This document shows positions 6,732 to 15,440 of a stretch of 52,470 nucleotides of DNA, one piece after another. A program made the position numbers and the translations under genes. Position 1 is the first letter of the stretch. Every line of letters begins with the position of its first letter. The notes under the pieces are model-generated. The model saw only the letters and a list, made by a program, of their open reading frames with translations, did no database searches and was not told the DNA's origin. Source of the DNA: Pedobacter petrophilus (GTDB lineage: Bacteria; Bacteroidota; Bacteroidia; Sphingobacteriales; Sphingobacteriaceae); the NCBI RefSeq assembly GCF_009674725.1, contig NZ_WKKH01000034.1, positions 1 through 52,470 of the forward strand, read 5' to 3'.

Positions 6732-7432
6732 TAAAGATTATCTGAAGTGTTTTTAAAATGTTTGATGGTGCGCTTTCCGAAAATGCTACTTCCAATCCGA
6801 ACCATTGTACTTCCTTCTTCTATGGCAATTTTATAATCTGCACTCATGCCTGTAGAAATCTCCCTGAAATAGTCTTCTTTCGGAAAAAAGCTGGACTTAA
6901 TGCCGTCGAAGAAAACTTTCAGCTCGTTAAATTCAATGGTAATTTGCTTTTCATTTTTTGTATTTGTCGCGATGCCCATTAAGCCTACAATCCGAACATT
7001 TTTCAGTTCTGCAAATTCGCTTGAACGAAGTAATTCAATGGCTTCATCATGAGCCAATCCGAATTTGGTTTCCTCGTCGGCAATATAGATCTGCAATAAA
7101 CAATCGATAACCCGTTTATTTTTGATAGCCTGTTTGTTAATTTCCTGCAATAGTTTCAGGCTGTCGACACCATGAATCATGCTTACAAAAGGCGCGATAT
7201 ATTTAGCTTTATTGCTTTGTAAATGGCCAATCAAATGCCACTCAATGTCTGCAGGCAACTGCGCCTGCTTCTCAACCATCTCCTGCACCATGTTTTCGCC
7301 AAAAATACGCTGACCTGCATGATAAGCTTCCAGTATTGTATCGGCAGATTGTGTTTTTGAAACAGCGATCAGTTTTACACCATCAGCCTCAACTTCGTTT
7401 TTATATTGTTTAAGATTATCAGCTATGCTCAT
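6731..7432 (-). CDS. YggS/PLPBP-family pyridoxal-phosphate homeostasis protein
   Basis: A 233-residue PLP-binding TIM-barrel protein without known catalysis, implicated in B6 vitamer and amino-acid balance. PLP-binding Lys26 sits in the hallmark LIAVSKT. GENMVQEM, WHLIGHLQSNK and STGMSADYKIAIEEGSTMVRIG are the other conserved blocks, the last forming the phosphate cradle. It is full length. It leads the operon that continues into GNAT and aspartate kinase, and is divergent from the DUF4296 lipoprotein gene at 7503. Confidence 0.93.
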   Translation of the reverse strand: MSIADNLKQYKNEVEADGVKLIAVSKTQSADTILEAYHAGQRIFGENMVQEMVEKQAQLPADIEWHLIGHLQSNKAKYIAPFVSMIHGVDSLKLLQEINKQAIKNKRVIDCLLQIYIADEETKFGLAHDEAIELLRSSEFAELKNVRIVGLMGIATNTKNEKQITIEFNELKVFFDGIKSSFFPKEDYFREISTGMSADYKIAIEEGSTMVRIGSSIFGKRTIKHFKNTSDNL

Positions 7433-7502
7433 TTATAACTATTTTTGGGTAAAATTAACAACCTTGCCGCAATTTGGGCAAAAAATAATATTTTAATTGA
7501 GC

Positions 7503-8054
7503 ATGAAAGGATTAATGTGGGGTTTAGTGATGGTTGTTCTGGCTTTTGGCTGCAAGTCTAAAACACCAGATGGCATCATTGATATCTCAAGAATGGAAGG
7601 GATATTGTTTGATATTCATGTGGTAGATGGCTATATATCTACCATTTATGTTCCTGATTCTGCAAGAAAAGTTGCTTCAGCTTATTACAAAGGTATCTAC
7701 AAAAAATTTGATACTGATTCTGCAGAATATACGAGGAGTTTAAATTACTATTATCAAAATCCTGAAAAGCTGCAGGAAATGTACAAAGTGATTTCGGCCC
7801 GGTTAGATAAGCAAAAAGCCAATATTAAGCAGGCTGATTCCTTACTGCTGAAAAAGAGATTTAAAACCGATTCGCTTAAAATTATTAAAAAATTCAAAGC
7901 AGATTCTTTATCCATTAGAAAAAAGATGAAAACCGATTCTTCATCTAAGGTAAAAGCTGATGCACAAATTAAAAAGAAAAAAGCACAGGCTGATTCCATT
8001 TTAAATACCAAAAGAAATGGTGATTTAAGACCGTTATCAGTAGCAGTACAATAA
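7503..8054 (+). CDS. DUF4296-type lipoprotein
   Basis: 183 residues from ATG 7503, preferred over an in-frame TTG at 7497. The signal peptide ends in the lipobox LAFGC, so lipidation at the envelope is expected. Residues about 25-105 match my recollection of DUF4296, a Bacteroidota-specific helical domain of unknown function (RMEGILFDIHVVDGY; YYQNPEKLQEMY). The tail from about 115 to 170 consists of Lys-rich imperfect repeats with recurring ADSL/TDSL elements, likely coiled coil or disordered. mutS2 begins one base after its stop, so the two are probably one transcript, although a functional link is unlikely. Confidence 0.8.
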   Translation: MKGLMWGLVMVVLAFGCKSKTPDGIIDISRMEGILFDIHVVDGYISTIYVPDSARKVASAYYKGIYKKFDTDSAEYTRSLNYYYQNPEKLQEMYKVISARLDKQKANIKQADSLLLKKRFKTDSLKIIKKFKADSLSIRKKMKTDSSSKVKADAQIKKKKAQADSILNTKRNGDLRPLSVAVQ

Positions 8055-8055
8055 T

Positions 8056-10434
8056 ATGTTATATCCCGAAAATTGTTTAGAACGTTTAGGTTTTGTAGAG
8101 ATAAGGCAACTTATTAGCAAGCATTGTTTAAGTCCGATGGGGCAGGCAATGGTGCTAAAGATGCAGGTGATGAGTCGTTTTGATCAGATCGATAAATTTT
8201 TACGTCAAACCCATGAATTTAAGAGCATCCTGCAAAATCAGGAGCCGCTACAAATAAATACCTTTTTTGATATTAAATCTCTGGTTGATAAAATCAGGGT
8301 GGAAGGCACTTATCTTCAGGAAGATGAATGGTTCCAGGTTTACACTTCGTTGCAAACTGTTTTTTCGGTTTTGCGGTTTTTTGAAGAGCGGGCGGAGGTT
8401 TATCCAACTTTAGAGGCACTTTTCGAGCATCTGCCTATTGAAAAAAATATCCTTCGAAAAATTGAAATGGTGATTGATCCGAAAGGAAAAATAAAACCAA
8501 ATGCCTCGAAAGAATTGCAGGAAATTACTGCTGCAATTTCGCGTTCCGAGCAGGATGTACGCAAGCGAATGGATTCCATTTACAAACAAGCCATTGCCAA
8601 CAACTGGGTGGCCGATGGAAGTTTAACCATTCGTGATGGCAGAATGTGTATTCCGGTATTGGCGGAAAATAAGCGGAAGTTAAAAGGTTTTGTTCATGAT
8701 GAATCGGCCACAGGCCAAACGGTTTACATTGAACCAGAAGAAGTTTTTACACTCAACAATAAGCTTCGCGATTTGGAATTTGATAAACGCAGGGAAATCA
8801 TTAAAATTCTAATTACACTTACTAATGATTTGCGTCCTTATTCCCCGTTATTGCTTTCCTATCACGGTTTCTTAACTAAACTGGATTTTGTACGTGCGAA
8901 GGCTTTATTTGCTTTGGATATTGAAGCAGAAATGCCAGGATTACTGAAAGAACCAAAAGCAAAGTTAATTAATGCGAGACACCCGTTATTGGCACTTTCT
9001 TTTGCAGCTGAAAAGAAAACGGTTACGCCGTTAAATATTCACATTGATGCCGAAACGCGTGTAGTTTTAGTGTCAGGGCCAAATGCCGGTGGTAAATCTG
9101 TTTGTATGAAAACGGTAGGTTTGCTGCAGATTATGCTGCAAACAGGCTTGCTGATTCCGGTAGATGCCAACAGTGAAGTGGGCATTTTCGAAAACATCTT
9201 TGCAGATATTGGCGATGATCAATCCATAGAGAGTGATTTGAGTACTTACAGTGCGCACTTAAAAAAGATGCGTTATTTTGTTGAACATGCTTCGCCAAAA
9301 ACAATGGTTTTGATCGATGAGTTTGGTACCGGGACAGACCCTCAGTTTGGCGGACCGATGGCAGAAGCGGTTCTGGAGGTATTGAATAATAAAAAAGTTC
9401 GTGGAGTAATTACCACTCACTATTCCAACCTCAAGCTATTTGCAGGTAATACTCCGGGCCTGGAAAATGCCTCTATGCTTTTTGATAATGCGAAGATGAA
9501 GCCGCTCTATATTCTGGAAATGGGTAAACCCGGAAGCTCTTATGCTTTTGAAATTGCCCAGAATATTGGCTTACCGAAGGAAGTGATTGCACTGGCGAGA
9601 GAAAAAACAGGATCAAATCAGAATCGTGTAGATACCATGCTGGTGGATTTGGAACGTGATAAAAAGAACGTTTATGATGCTAAAGTTAGCTTGGCGAATC
9701 AGCAGAATAAAGCAAAAAACCTGATTGCAGAGAATGAGAAGCTGAGAGCCTTTCTGGATGAAAACCGAAGGATTTTAATTAAAGAGGCAAAGCAGGAGGC
9801 ACAAAATATCATCAAAAATGCCAATAAGCTGGTCGAAAATACCATTGCTGAGATAAAGGAAAAACAAGCTGATAAAGCGGTTACAAAAGAACTTCGAGAA
9901 AATTTACAACAAGAACTGATTAAAAATACCGAACCAAAAGAGCGGCCAAAGCCTGCTCCGGTTGTGGTGGGCGGCGAGATTGCCATTGGTGATTGGGTAA
10001 AGTTTACCGACAGCGAAACCACCGGGATTGTAATGGAAATTAATCGTAACGAGTTAATTTTAGCCATAGGCGATTTACGTTCTACGGTTAAAAAGAATCG
10101 CGTTCAGCGGATCAGTAACAAAGAGGCAAAGAAAGTAGTGCAAAGTAGTGGCGGTTCATTTGCAGGGCGAATGAATGATGCGGTTTCAGGCTTCCGGGCA
10201 GAATTAGACTTGCGGGGAAAACGTACCGAAGATGCTTTATTTGAAGTAGAGAAATACCTGGACAAAGCCATTATGTTAGGCTTCCCGTCTATTAAACTGA
10301 TTCATGGTAAAGGTGATGGGATTTTAAGAAAAATGATCAGAGAATATCTTCGTAAATATAGCCAGGTGAACAGGATGGAGGATGAACATGCAGACAGAGG
10401 CGGGGATGGAATTACCTACGTTTATCTGAATTAG
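8056..10434 (+). CDS. mutS2: Endonuclease MutS2
   Basis: A 792-residue MutS-family ATPase lacking the mismatch-recognition domain of MutS1. Known members act on branched DNA to suppress recombination or on collided ribosomes. Domains in order: core/lever helices (about 1-320), ABC ATPase with Walker A GPNAGGKS (341-348), Walker B followed by DEFGTGTDP, a long coiled coil (about 520-640), a KOW-like segment and the C-terminal Smr nuclease domain (LDLRG at 717-721, HGKGDG at 750-755). All key motifs are intact and the length is standard. It starts one base after the DUF4296 gene. A purine-rich degenerate repeat follows its stop. Confidence 0.97.
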   Translation: MLYPENCLERLGFVEIRQLISKHCLSPMGQAMVLKMQVMSRFDQIDKFLRQTHEFKSILQNQEPLQINTFFDIKSLVDKIRVEGTYLQEDEWFQVYTSLQTVFSVLRFFEERAEVYPTLEALFEHLPIEKNILRKIEMVIDPKGKIKPNASKELQEITAAISRSEQDVRKRMDSIYKQAIANNWVADGSLTIRDGRMCIPVLAENKRKLKGFVHDESATGQTVYIEPEEVFTLNNKLRDLEFDKRREIIKILITLTNDLRPYSPLLLSYHGFLTKLDFVRAKALFALDIEAEMPGLLKEPKAKLINARHPLLALSFAAEKKTVTPLNIHIDAETRVVLVSGPNAGGKSVCMKTVGLLQIMLQTGLLIPVDANSEVGIFENIFADIGDDQSIESDLSTYSAHLKKMRYFVEHASPKTMVLIDEFGTGTDPQFGGPMAEAVLEVLNNKKVRGVITTHYSNLKLFAGNTPGLENASMLFDNAKMKPLYILEMGKPGSSYAFEIAQNIGLPKEVIALAREKTGSNQNRVDTMLVDLERDKKNVYDAKVSLANQQNKAKNLIAENEKLRAFLDENRRILIKEAKQEAQNIIKNANKLVENTIAEIKEKQADKAVTKELRENLQQELIKNTEPKERPKPAPVVVGGEIAIGDWVKFTDSETTGIVMEINRNELILAIGDLRSTVKKNRVQRISNKEAKKVVQSSGGSFAGRMNDAVSGFRAELDLRGKRTEDALFEVEKYLDKAIMLGFPSIKLIHGKGDGILRKMIREYLRKYSQVNRMEDEHADRGGDGITYVYLN

Positions 10435-10454
10435 CGCAGGGCATGAAATGTGGC

Positions 10455-10600
10455 TATAGGGAGTTGGAAGTGTGGTGGTAGAAAATAGAAAAGAAGGAAA
10501 CAGAAAATAGGTGATGAGAAACAGGAGGGCAGGAAATAAGAAAATACAAAAAACATAACAAGAACGGTAGACGAAATGCGCTAAACGAAAAACGATTACG
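10455..10600 (+). repeat. Purine-rich degenerate repeat after mutS2 (family A, copy 1)
   Basis: A run of variants of GAAATAGG/GAAAACAG ends in ACGGTAGACGAAA and AACGAAAAACGATTACG. The same composition and the same closing motif occur at 30474-30650 after dinB. No ORF explains the bias. Confidence 0.6.
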
Positions 10601-10619
10601 CTATATGGAAGAAAACAGA

Positions 10620-10787
10620 TTACTTCTTTTTATCGCCCGGACACTTTTTGCAGCGCTTTCCTTTTTTATATTTTTCACAACACTTTTTGTGCTCAGCAGT
10701 ACAGCTGAAGATAAATCCCATCCCTTTTTGAAATTCAGGATCGGTAGGGATAATCAGTATTTTGTCTTCGTCTCTCTCGTAAATCAT
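10620..10787 (-). CDS. Small Cys-rich basic protein, 55 residues
   Basis: A short gene found by reading the minus strand. It begins MIYERDEDKILIIPTDPEF, has a central segment FIFSCTAEHKKCC and ends in a Lys-rich tail. Five cysteines (29, 36, 37, 46, 49) arranged C-x6-CC-x8-C-x2-C could bind a metal. There is no signal peptide. A well-formed promoter (TTG-N20-TACCTTTG) ends 7 nt before the ATG, which suggests a leaderless or nearly leaderless mRNA; Met23 is a possible later start. I do not recognise the family. Regular acidic and basic composition and the matched promoter favour a real gene over the opposite-strand open frame at 10605-10814. Confidence 0.6.
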   Translation of the reverse strand: MIYERDEDKILIIPTDPEFQKGMGFIFSCTAEHKKCCEKYKKGKRCKKCPGDKKK

Positions 10788-10794
10788 TGCCTTA

Positions 10795-10825
10795 CAAAGG
10801 TAAGCGTCGTTTAGAACAATTCCAA
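10795..10825 (-). promoter_or_regulatory. Promoter of the 55-residue Cys-rich gene
   Basis: On the minus strand TTG (10825-10823), a 20-nt spacer and TACCTTTG (10802-10795) match the Bacteroidota consensus. The ATG lies 7 nt after the -7 box. Confidence 0.55.
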
Positions 10826-10861
10826 TTTAATGTTATTCTAAAAAGATTTAAAAGTAAAACA

Positions 10862-10893
10862 TTGTTAATATCTAAAGGCATTTACTAAATTAG
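10862..10893 (+). promoter_or_regulatory. Putative promoter of the CoA-transferase operon
   Basis: TTG (10862-10864), a 21-nt spacer and TAAATTAG (10886-10893, one mismatch to TAnnTTTG) lie about 23 nt before the ATG at 10917. Confidence 0.4.
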
Positions 10894-10916
10894 CGAACTA
10901 ACCAAAAATTCGTAAA

Positions 10917-11618
10917 ATGATAAATAAAGTGGTATCAGGCGCTGAAGAGGCGATCAAAGATATTTCAGATGGCGCTACAATTATGCTTGGTGGTTTCGGC
11001 TTATGTGGGATTCCAGAGAATTGCATCAATGCTTTAGTAGAAAAACAAATCAAAAACTTAACCTGTATATCTAACAATGCCGGTGTAGATGATTTTGGGA
11101 TTGGTTTGCTTTTGAAAAAGCGCCAGGTAAAAAAAATGATCTCTTCTTATGTAGGTGAAAATGCTGAATTTGAAAGACAGTTGTTAAGCGGAGAATTGGA
11201 AGTTGACCTTATCCCACAAGGGACTCTTGCTACCCGTTGTATGGCTGCCGGATATGGAATGCCGGCAATTTTTACGCCTGCAGGTGTAGGAACTGAAGTG
11301 GCTGAAGGTAAAGAAATCAGGAACTTTGACGGGAAAGATTATTTACTGGAATATGCATTCGATGCAGATTTTGCCATTGTAAAAGCATGGAAAGGCGATG
11401 CTGCAGGTAATCTGGTTTTCCGGTCTACCAGTAGAAACTTTAATCCTGTAATGGCAATGGCCGGGAAAATAACCATCGCCGAAGTAGAAGAATTAGTAGG
11501 GGTTGGAGAACTCGATCCTGATCATATCCATACACCAGGTATTTATGTACACCGGATATTTCAGGGGAAGAATTATGAAAAGAGAATTGAGCAGCGAACT
11601 GTTCGTGTGAAGGCATAG
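10917..11618 (+). CDS. scoA: 3-oxoacid CoA-transferase subunit A
   Basis: The 233-residue alpha subunit of a family I CoA-transferase that moves CoA between succinyl-CoA and a 3-oxoacid such as acetoacetate. The CoA-binding N-terminus reads DGATIMLGGFGLCGIPENCI. ISNNAGVDDFGIGLLL and IPQGTLATRCMAAGYGMPAIFTPAGVGT are further conserved stretches. Length matches the separate-subunit form of SCOT/AtoD. The beta subunit follows after 62 nt on the same strand. With the thiolase at 40700 in the window, a route for acetoacetate use is plausible, but they are far apart. The acyl acceptor is inferred from family only. Confidence 0.93.
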   Translation: MINKVVSGAEEAIKDISDGATIMLGGFGLCGIPENCINALVEKQIKNLTCISNNAGVDDFGIGLLLKKRQVKKMISSYVGENAEFERQLLSGELEVDLIPQGTLATRCMAAGYGMPAIFTPAGVGTEVAEGKEIRNFDGKDYLLEYAFDADFAIVKAWKGDAAGNLVFRSTSRNFNPVMAMAGKITIAEVEELVGVGELDPDHIHTPGIYVHRIFQGKNYEKRIEQRTVRVKA

Positions 11619-11680
11619 GTTTTAAGTTCTTCACTCCGGATTTTTTAGTTATGTATCATTCTCTCAGCCAAAATTAGCTT

Positions 11681-12343
11681 ATGTCATTATCAAAAGAAGA
11701 AATAGCAAAACGCATCGCGAAGGAAATAAAAGACGGTTACTATGTAAACCTTGGCATTGGGATTCCCACTTTGGTGGCGAACTATATTCCTAAAAACATC
11801 AACGTTGTTTTGCAATCTGAAAACGGCTTGTTAGGCATGGGTCCTTTTCCTTTTGAGGGTGAGGAGGACGCTGATTTAATCAATGCCGGAAAACAAACCA
11901 TCACTACATTGCCCGGTTCCTCTATTTTTGATTCTGCTATGAGTTTTGGAATGATCAGGGCGCAAAAAGTCGATTTGACTATTTTAGGTGCGATGGAAGT
12001 TTCAGAAAACGGAGATATTGCCAATTGGAAAATTCCAGGTAAAATGGTTAAAGGAATGGGTGGTGCAATGGATCTAGTGGCCTCGGCAAAAAACATCATT
12101 GTAGCCATGCAGCATATTAATAAAGCTGGCGAAAGCAAATTATTAAGTAAATGTACCTTGCCCTTAACCGGCGTAAAATGCATTAAAAAGATAGTTACCG
12201 AACTTGCTGTACTGGCTGTTTTGCCGGAAGGCGGCTTTCAACTCCTGGAACGTGCACCGGGGGTAAGCATTGAATTTATTCAACAATCAACTGCGGGTAA
12301 ATTAATTATTGAAGGTGAAATCCCGGAAATGGAATTTGATTAA
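11681..12343 (+). CDS. scoB: 3-oxoacid CoA-transferase subunit B
   Basis: A 220-residue beta subunit that carries the catalytic glutamate, Glu47 in the SENG motif (QSENGLLGMGP), which forms the enzyme-CoA thioester. The N-terminal YVNLGIGIPTLVANYI and the GKMVKGMGGAMDLVA loop are typical. It is full length and follows subunit A closely. A near-perfect bidirectional terminator sits right after the stop, so the operon consists of the two subunits only. Confidence 0.93.
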   Translation: MSLSKEEIAKRIAKEIKDGYYVNLGIGIPTLVANYIPKNINVVLQSENGLLGMGPFPFEGEEDADLINAGKQTITTLPGSSIFDSAMSFGMIRAQKVDLTILGAMEVSENGDIANWKIPGKMVKGMGGAMDLVASAKNIIVAMQHINKAGESKLLSKCTLPLTGVKCIKKIVTELAVLAVLPEGGFQLLERAPGVSIEFIQQSTAGKLIIEGEIPEMEFD

Positions 12344-12356
12344 GCGAGTTTCTGTT

Positions 12357-12396
12357 AAACGACAAAAGGATAGCCTTGGCTATCCTTTTGTCGTTT
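12357..12396. terminator. Bidirectional terminator between scoB and udk
   Basis: A perfect 19-bp inverted repeat (12357-12375 and 12378-12396; AAACGACAAAAGGATAGCC on the left arm) has only two bases between the arms. It lies between convergent genes and overlaps the first bases of the udk stop codon. Confidence 0.8.
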
Positions 12397-13045
12397 ACTG
12401 GATGTTTACCAGAATATTGTTTCGAAGGTTATTTGAAATGTCTTCTGTAATGGCAATCAGTTCATCTGGTTCATTCGTATTATTCATCACTACCTTATCA
12501 CATTCATCTCTGTAAGGTAAAAGATATTCTTTATAGGCAGGTACTACATGGTTGTGCCATTTATAGATTACATCTTCTTCAGGATAACCACGTTCCAAAC
12601 CGTCACGTTTAACACGGCGTTCTAGTGCAATCTGCTCATCAGCATCAACAAAAATAGTGTGATCGAGTAGGCCGGCTATTTCTTTGAAATGAAGAATGAA
12701 AAGACCTTCTACAATGATAATCGGGGCAGATTTGATTTCTAAAATCTTAACCACTGCAAGTGGGTTGTTAAAGTTGTATTCCTTCTTATAGACTACTTCT
12801 CCGTTTAGCAATTGCTTAATATCACGTAAGAATTGTTCGCTATCTATAGTTGAAGGAAGGTCGAAATTATAGAGTTTATTTTCTTCCTGGGTCATGTCTC
12901 CTGCCGGGATGTAATAATCATCCTGAGAAACCAGTGTTACTTCATCTTGTTTAAAATGGTGAAGAAAGCAATTTAAGAAAAAAGTTTTACCAGATCCGCT
13001 ACCGCCGGCAATACCAATCACAAAGGGTTTTTTATTTAAACTCAT
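12395..13045 (-). CDS. udk: Uridine kinase-family P-loop kinase
   Basis: A 216-residue NTP-dependent kinase of the uridine/phosphoribulokinase family, which phosphorylates uridine and cytidine in pyrimidine salvage. Walker A is GGSGSGKT (14-21). VSQDDYY, YNFDLPSTID and the lid region RRVKRDGLERG are the family blocks, and IIIVEGLFIL is the Walker B-like strand. It is full length. Its start overlaps the end of the upstream LysM gene by 4 nt (ATGA), indicating coupled translation, although the two have no obvious functional tie. Confidence 0.9.
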   Translation of the reverse strand: MSLNKKPFVIGIAGGSGSGKTFFLNCFLHHFKQDEVTLVSQDDYYIPAGDMTQEENKLYNFDLPSTIDSEQFLRDIKQLLNGEVVYKKEYNFNNPLAVVKILEIKSAPIIIVEGLFILHFKEIAGLLDHTIFVDADEQIALERRVKRDGLERGYPEEDVIYKWHNHVVPAYKEYLLPYRDECDKVVMNNTNEPDELIAITEDISNNLRNNILVNIQ

Positions 13046-14574
13046 TGAGCACTATAGGTTAAATTACATAAAAATCGCTTGTCTAAAGCACCTAATGAAT
13101 CGGCAACAGCTTTAGTCATTACAATGATAACATCTTTTGTGGATTCGTTCTCTGTGAATTTACCAACAACCTTCGCAAAGGTGGTACGGTTTGTCATTGG
13201 ATTAGTCAGTTTAATTACGCGGCCAACCGGAGCGCTCCTGTGTAATACCAACATTTTGGTGCCATCTAAATCTGCATCTGCAATCCATATTGCAGCACCT
13301 TTTTCTTCAATCTGACTTAAGCCATAAACGCTCGGATCGCGACGAAGTTTCGGATCTTTAACCATTGTGCTGTCTGGTTCATTTTCCTGTTCTTCTCTAG
13401 ACAAATCATTTACTGATCTTGGCTGTGGGGGTCTTGGAATAATTAGTTTCTGATCAGTCTTAATGGTATTTTCATCCATTTTGTTTGCCGATCTGATTTG
13501 GTAAGCCGTAAGATTATATTTTTTAGCAATGGTGAAAATGGTTTCACCATCCGCTACTGTATGGATAAAACTCTCATCTTTTGAAACCGGAGCAGGTTTT
13601 ACCGTTTGTTCGGATTGCTTTTCCTTTGGGACCTGAACATCAGTAACAATACCGCCCGGAACTTTTAATACCTGGCCAATAGTAATGGCATTATCAGGTA
13701 AGTTGTTCAATTTTCTCAACTGGTAAGCTGTAACACCATATTGTTTAGCAATAGTAAAAATGGTTTCGTTTCTTAGCACTGTATGGGTTCCTGCCGCTTC
13801 AGGAGCTTTTACAGTATCAGTAGTTGCTGTAGTTTGTTCAGAAATACTCACCACTTTGTTTTCCTCTACGTTTTTAGTAGCAGGGATTTTTAACTTCTGG
13901 CCGATGCGAAGGCTGTTTCCCGATAAGTTATTGGCTTTTTTAACCGCCTCTACAGTTGTACCATATTTCTCTGCAATTTTGCCTAAAAATTCTTTTGCGG
14001 CTACCGTATGTTCGATCATGGTTTGATCTGTTGAACCTGGCGCAGTTTGCTGCGCCGCTACAACAGGTGTTTCTACTTTTGCAGTTTGTACAGGCGCAGC
14101 AGGAGAATCGGCTACAGCATCACTCTTCGACGAGATTTTCAGTACCTGGCCAATGCTTAAATTATTTCCTTTAAGGTTATTGAGCTTTTTAATATCATTA
14201 ACCGTTGTGCCATATTTTTCTGCAATAGCATTCAGATTGTCTTTTGCTTTAACCGTATATTCAATAATACCCCCGTCTGAAGAAGCCGCAGCAGGCGTAG
14301 CGCTGCTATTTGATCCCCATGGAAGATTAGTAGGAACCTTAATGATTACACCAACCTGTAGATATTTATTTTCATTGAAGACCATAATATCTTTAGGAGA
14401 TACATTGTACCTTCTTCCGACAGAATAATAGGTGTCTTTGGCTACAATTTGATGTACAATAAGTTTTTTGCCATTATTATTTTCTACGCCGATAGAGTCT
14501 CTTGCTGTGTTGGCTTTCGCATTTGCAATATTTAAAGCAAATAGAACAACAGCAGATAAATATATTTTGTGCAT
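13042..14574 (-). CDS. Secreted multi-LysM protein with C-terminal RlpA-like barrel
   Basis: A 510-residue periplasmic or cell-wall protein. A signal peptide covers about residues 1-20 (cleavage near ANAKA). Five LysM peptidoglycan-binding modules follow, each about 45 residues, starting near 38, 105, 190, 265 and 337. The typical pattern reads HTV...ETIFTIAKKY...IGQ.LKIP, and modules are separated by Pro/Thr/Ala-rich linkers. The last 95 residues resemble the double-psi beta-barrel of RlpA-type proteins (AIWIADADLDGTKMLVLHR; IKLTNPMTNRT), but I do not see the usual catalytic Asp/His pair clearly, so lytic activity is uncertain. It is likely involved in wall binding or remodelling. The stop overlaps the udk start. 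Confidence 0.85.
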   Translation of the reverse strand: MHKIYLSAVVLFALNIANAKANTARDSIGVENNNGKKLIVHQIVAKDTYYSVGRRYNVSPKDIMVFNENKYLQVGVIIKVPTNLPWGSNSSATPAAASSDGGIIEYTVKAKDNLNAIAEKYGTTVNDIKKLNNLKGNNLSIGQVLKISSKSDAVADSPAAPVQTAKVETPVVAAQQTAPGSTDQTMIEHTVAAKEFLGKIAEKYGTTVEAVKKANNLSGNSLRIGQKLKIPATKNVEENKVVSISEQTTATTDTVKAPEAAGTHTVLRNETIFTIAKQYGVTAYQLRKLNNLPDNAITIGQVLKVPGGIVTDVQVPKEKQSEQTVKPAPVSKDESFIHTVADGETIFTIAKKYNLTAYQIRSANKMDENTIKTDQKLIIPRPPQPRSVNDLSREEQENEPDSTMVKDPKLRRDPSVYGLSQIEEKGAAIWIADADLDGTKMLVLHRSAPVGRVIKLTNPMTNRTTFAKVVGKFTENESTKDVIIVMTKAVADSLGALDKRFLCNLTYSAQ

Positions 14575-14857
14575 TTATTTTGTATAAATTTCTAAGTCAA
14601 ATTAAGCAATTATACGAATAATATTATTAACCATATTTAGATTTTGAAAGCAACACCACGTGTAAAGAGAGTGGCTTACTATGGATTTTAAATCTATATA
14701 ATTCATTCACAATTACTTGTAAAGGCGATAATTGCTATAGTATTGAATAATAAACGAACTTATAAATAAGGTATTGCATGAACGGAAGTTTAGATTAAAA
14801 CTTTTATAAAACTTGTTTGTTACGTACACATCAAAATAACAATAAATACTGTATAAA

Positions 14858-15337
14858 ATGGACGCTAAAGAAATAAGCTTAAACGAAAAAGAGGTTAAAC
14901 CAGTAGTTGATCTTTTAAATGATTACCTGGCTAATTATCATATTCATTACCAAAAACTTAGGGGTTGCCATTGGAATATCAAGGGACAAAACTTCTTTAC
15001 CCTTCACGTTAAATTTGAAGAACTATATACCAATGCACAAGTAACAATTGATGAAATTGCAGAACGCGTGCTTACCCTTGGAAAACCGCCTCACAGCCGT
15101 TTCGCTGATTATATTCAAGAGTCGCAAATTAAGGAAATCAACACCATCGGCATGGCTGACTTAGACATGGTTGATGCGATTTTGGATGACATGGCTAAAT
15201 TAATTGAAATGGAGAGAGAACTGTTAATTGCTACGGATGATGCCAGCGATGACGGTACTAACGATATGGTGAATCGTTTTATGCAGTTCAAAGAGAAAAA
15301 CACGTGGATGTTGCGCTCTTTTGCTGGAAAAAAATAA
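14858..15337 (+). CDS. dps: Dps ferritin-like DNA-protection protein
   Basis: A 159-residue mini-ferritin that assembles as a dodecamer, oxidises Fe(II) with hydrogen peroxide and stores iron in stress or stationary phase. The inter-subunit ferroxidase ligands are all present with family spacing: His38, His50, Asp65 and Glu69 (GCHWNIKG; TLHVKFEELY; IDEIAER). It lacks a long Lys-rich DNA-binding N-terminus, so DNA binding is uncertain. It lies alone after a 283-bp divergent spacer, and an extended hairpin follows. Peroxide regulation is typical for Dps but no operator was identified. Confidence 0.95.
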   Translation: MDAKEISLNEKEVKPVVDLLNDYLANYHIHYQKLRGCHWNIKGQNFFTLHVKFEELYTNAQVTIDEIAERVLTLGKPPHSRFADYIQESQIKEINTIGMADLDMVDAILDDMAKLIEMERELLIATDDASDDGTNDMVNRFMQFKEKNTWMLRSFAGKK

Positions 15338-15355
15338 TATCAACAAGTAATGTTT

Positions 15356-15407
15356 AAGCCTTAGCTAAATTGATTTTTGTAAAATCTGTTTATCTGAGGC
15401 TTTTTTA
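15356..15407 (+). terminator. Terminator after dps
   Basis: AAGCCTTAG (15356-15364) pairs with CTGAGGCTT (15394-15402, one G-U) across a loop of about 29 nt, followed by a T-rich run. The large loop makes this moderate. Confidence 0.5.
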
Positions 15408-15429
15408 TTTTTCGGAAATACTAAATATT

Positions 15430-15437
15430 TATCTTTG
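15430..15437 (+). promoter_or_regulatory. -7 element abutting the ubiD start codon
   Basis: TATCTTTG exactly matches TAnnTTTG and ends 3 nt before the ATG at 15441. If used, transcription would start at or within the first codon. No TTG was found at the right distance upstream. Confidence 0.35.
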
Positions 15438-15440
15438 GGC

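Noticed and set aside
10605..10814. 69-codon plus-strand frame
   Set aside because: It lies opposite the 55-residue Cys-rich gene, which has a better promoter and composition. The plus-strand translation is a hydrophobic stretch arising from the Lys codons of the other strand.
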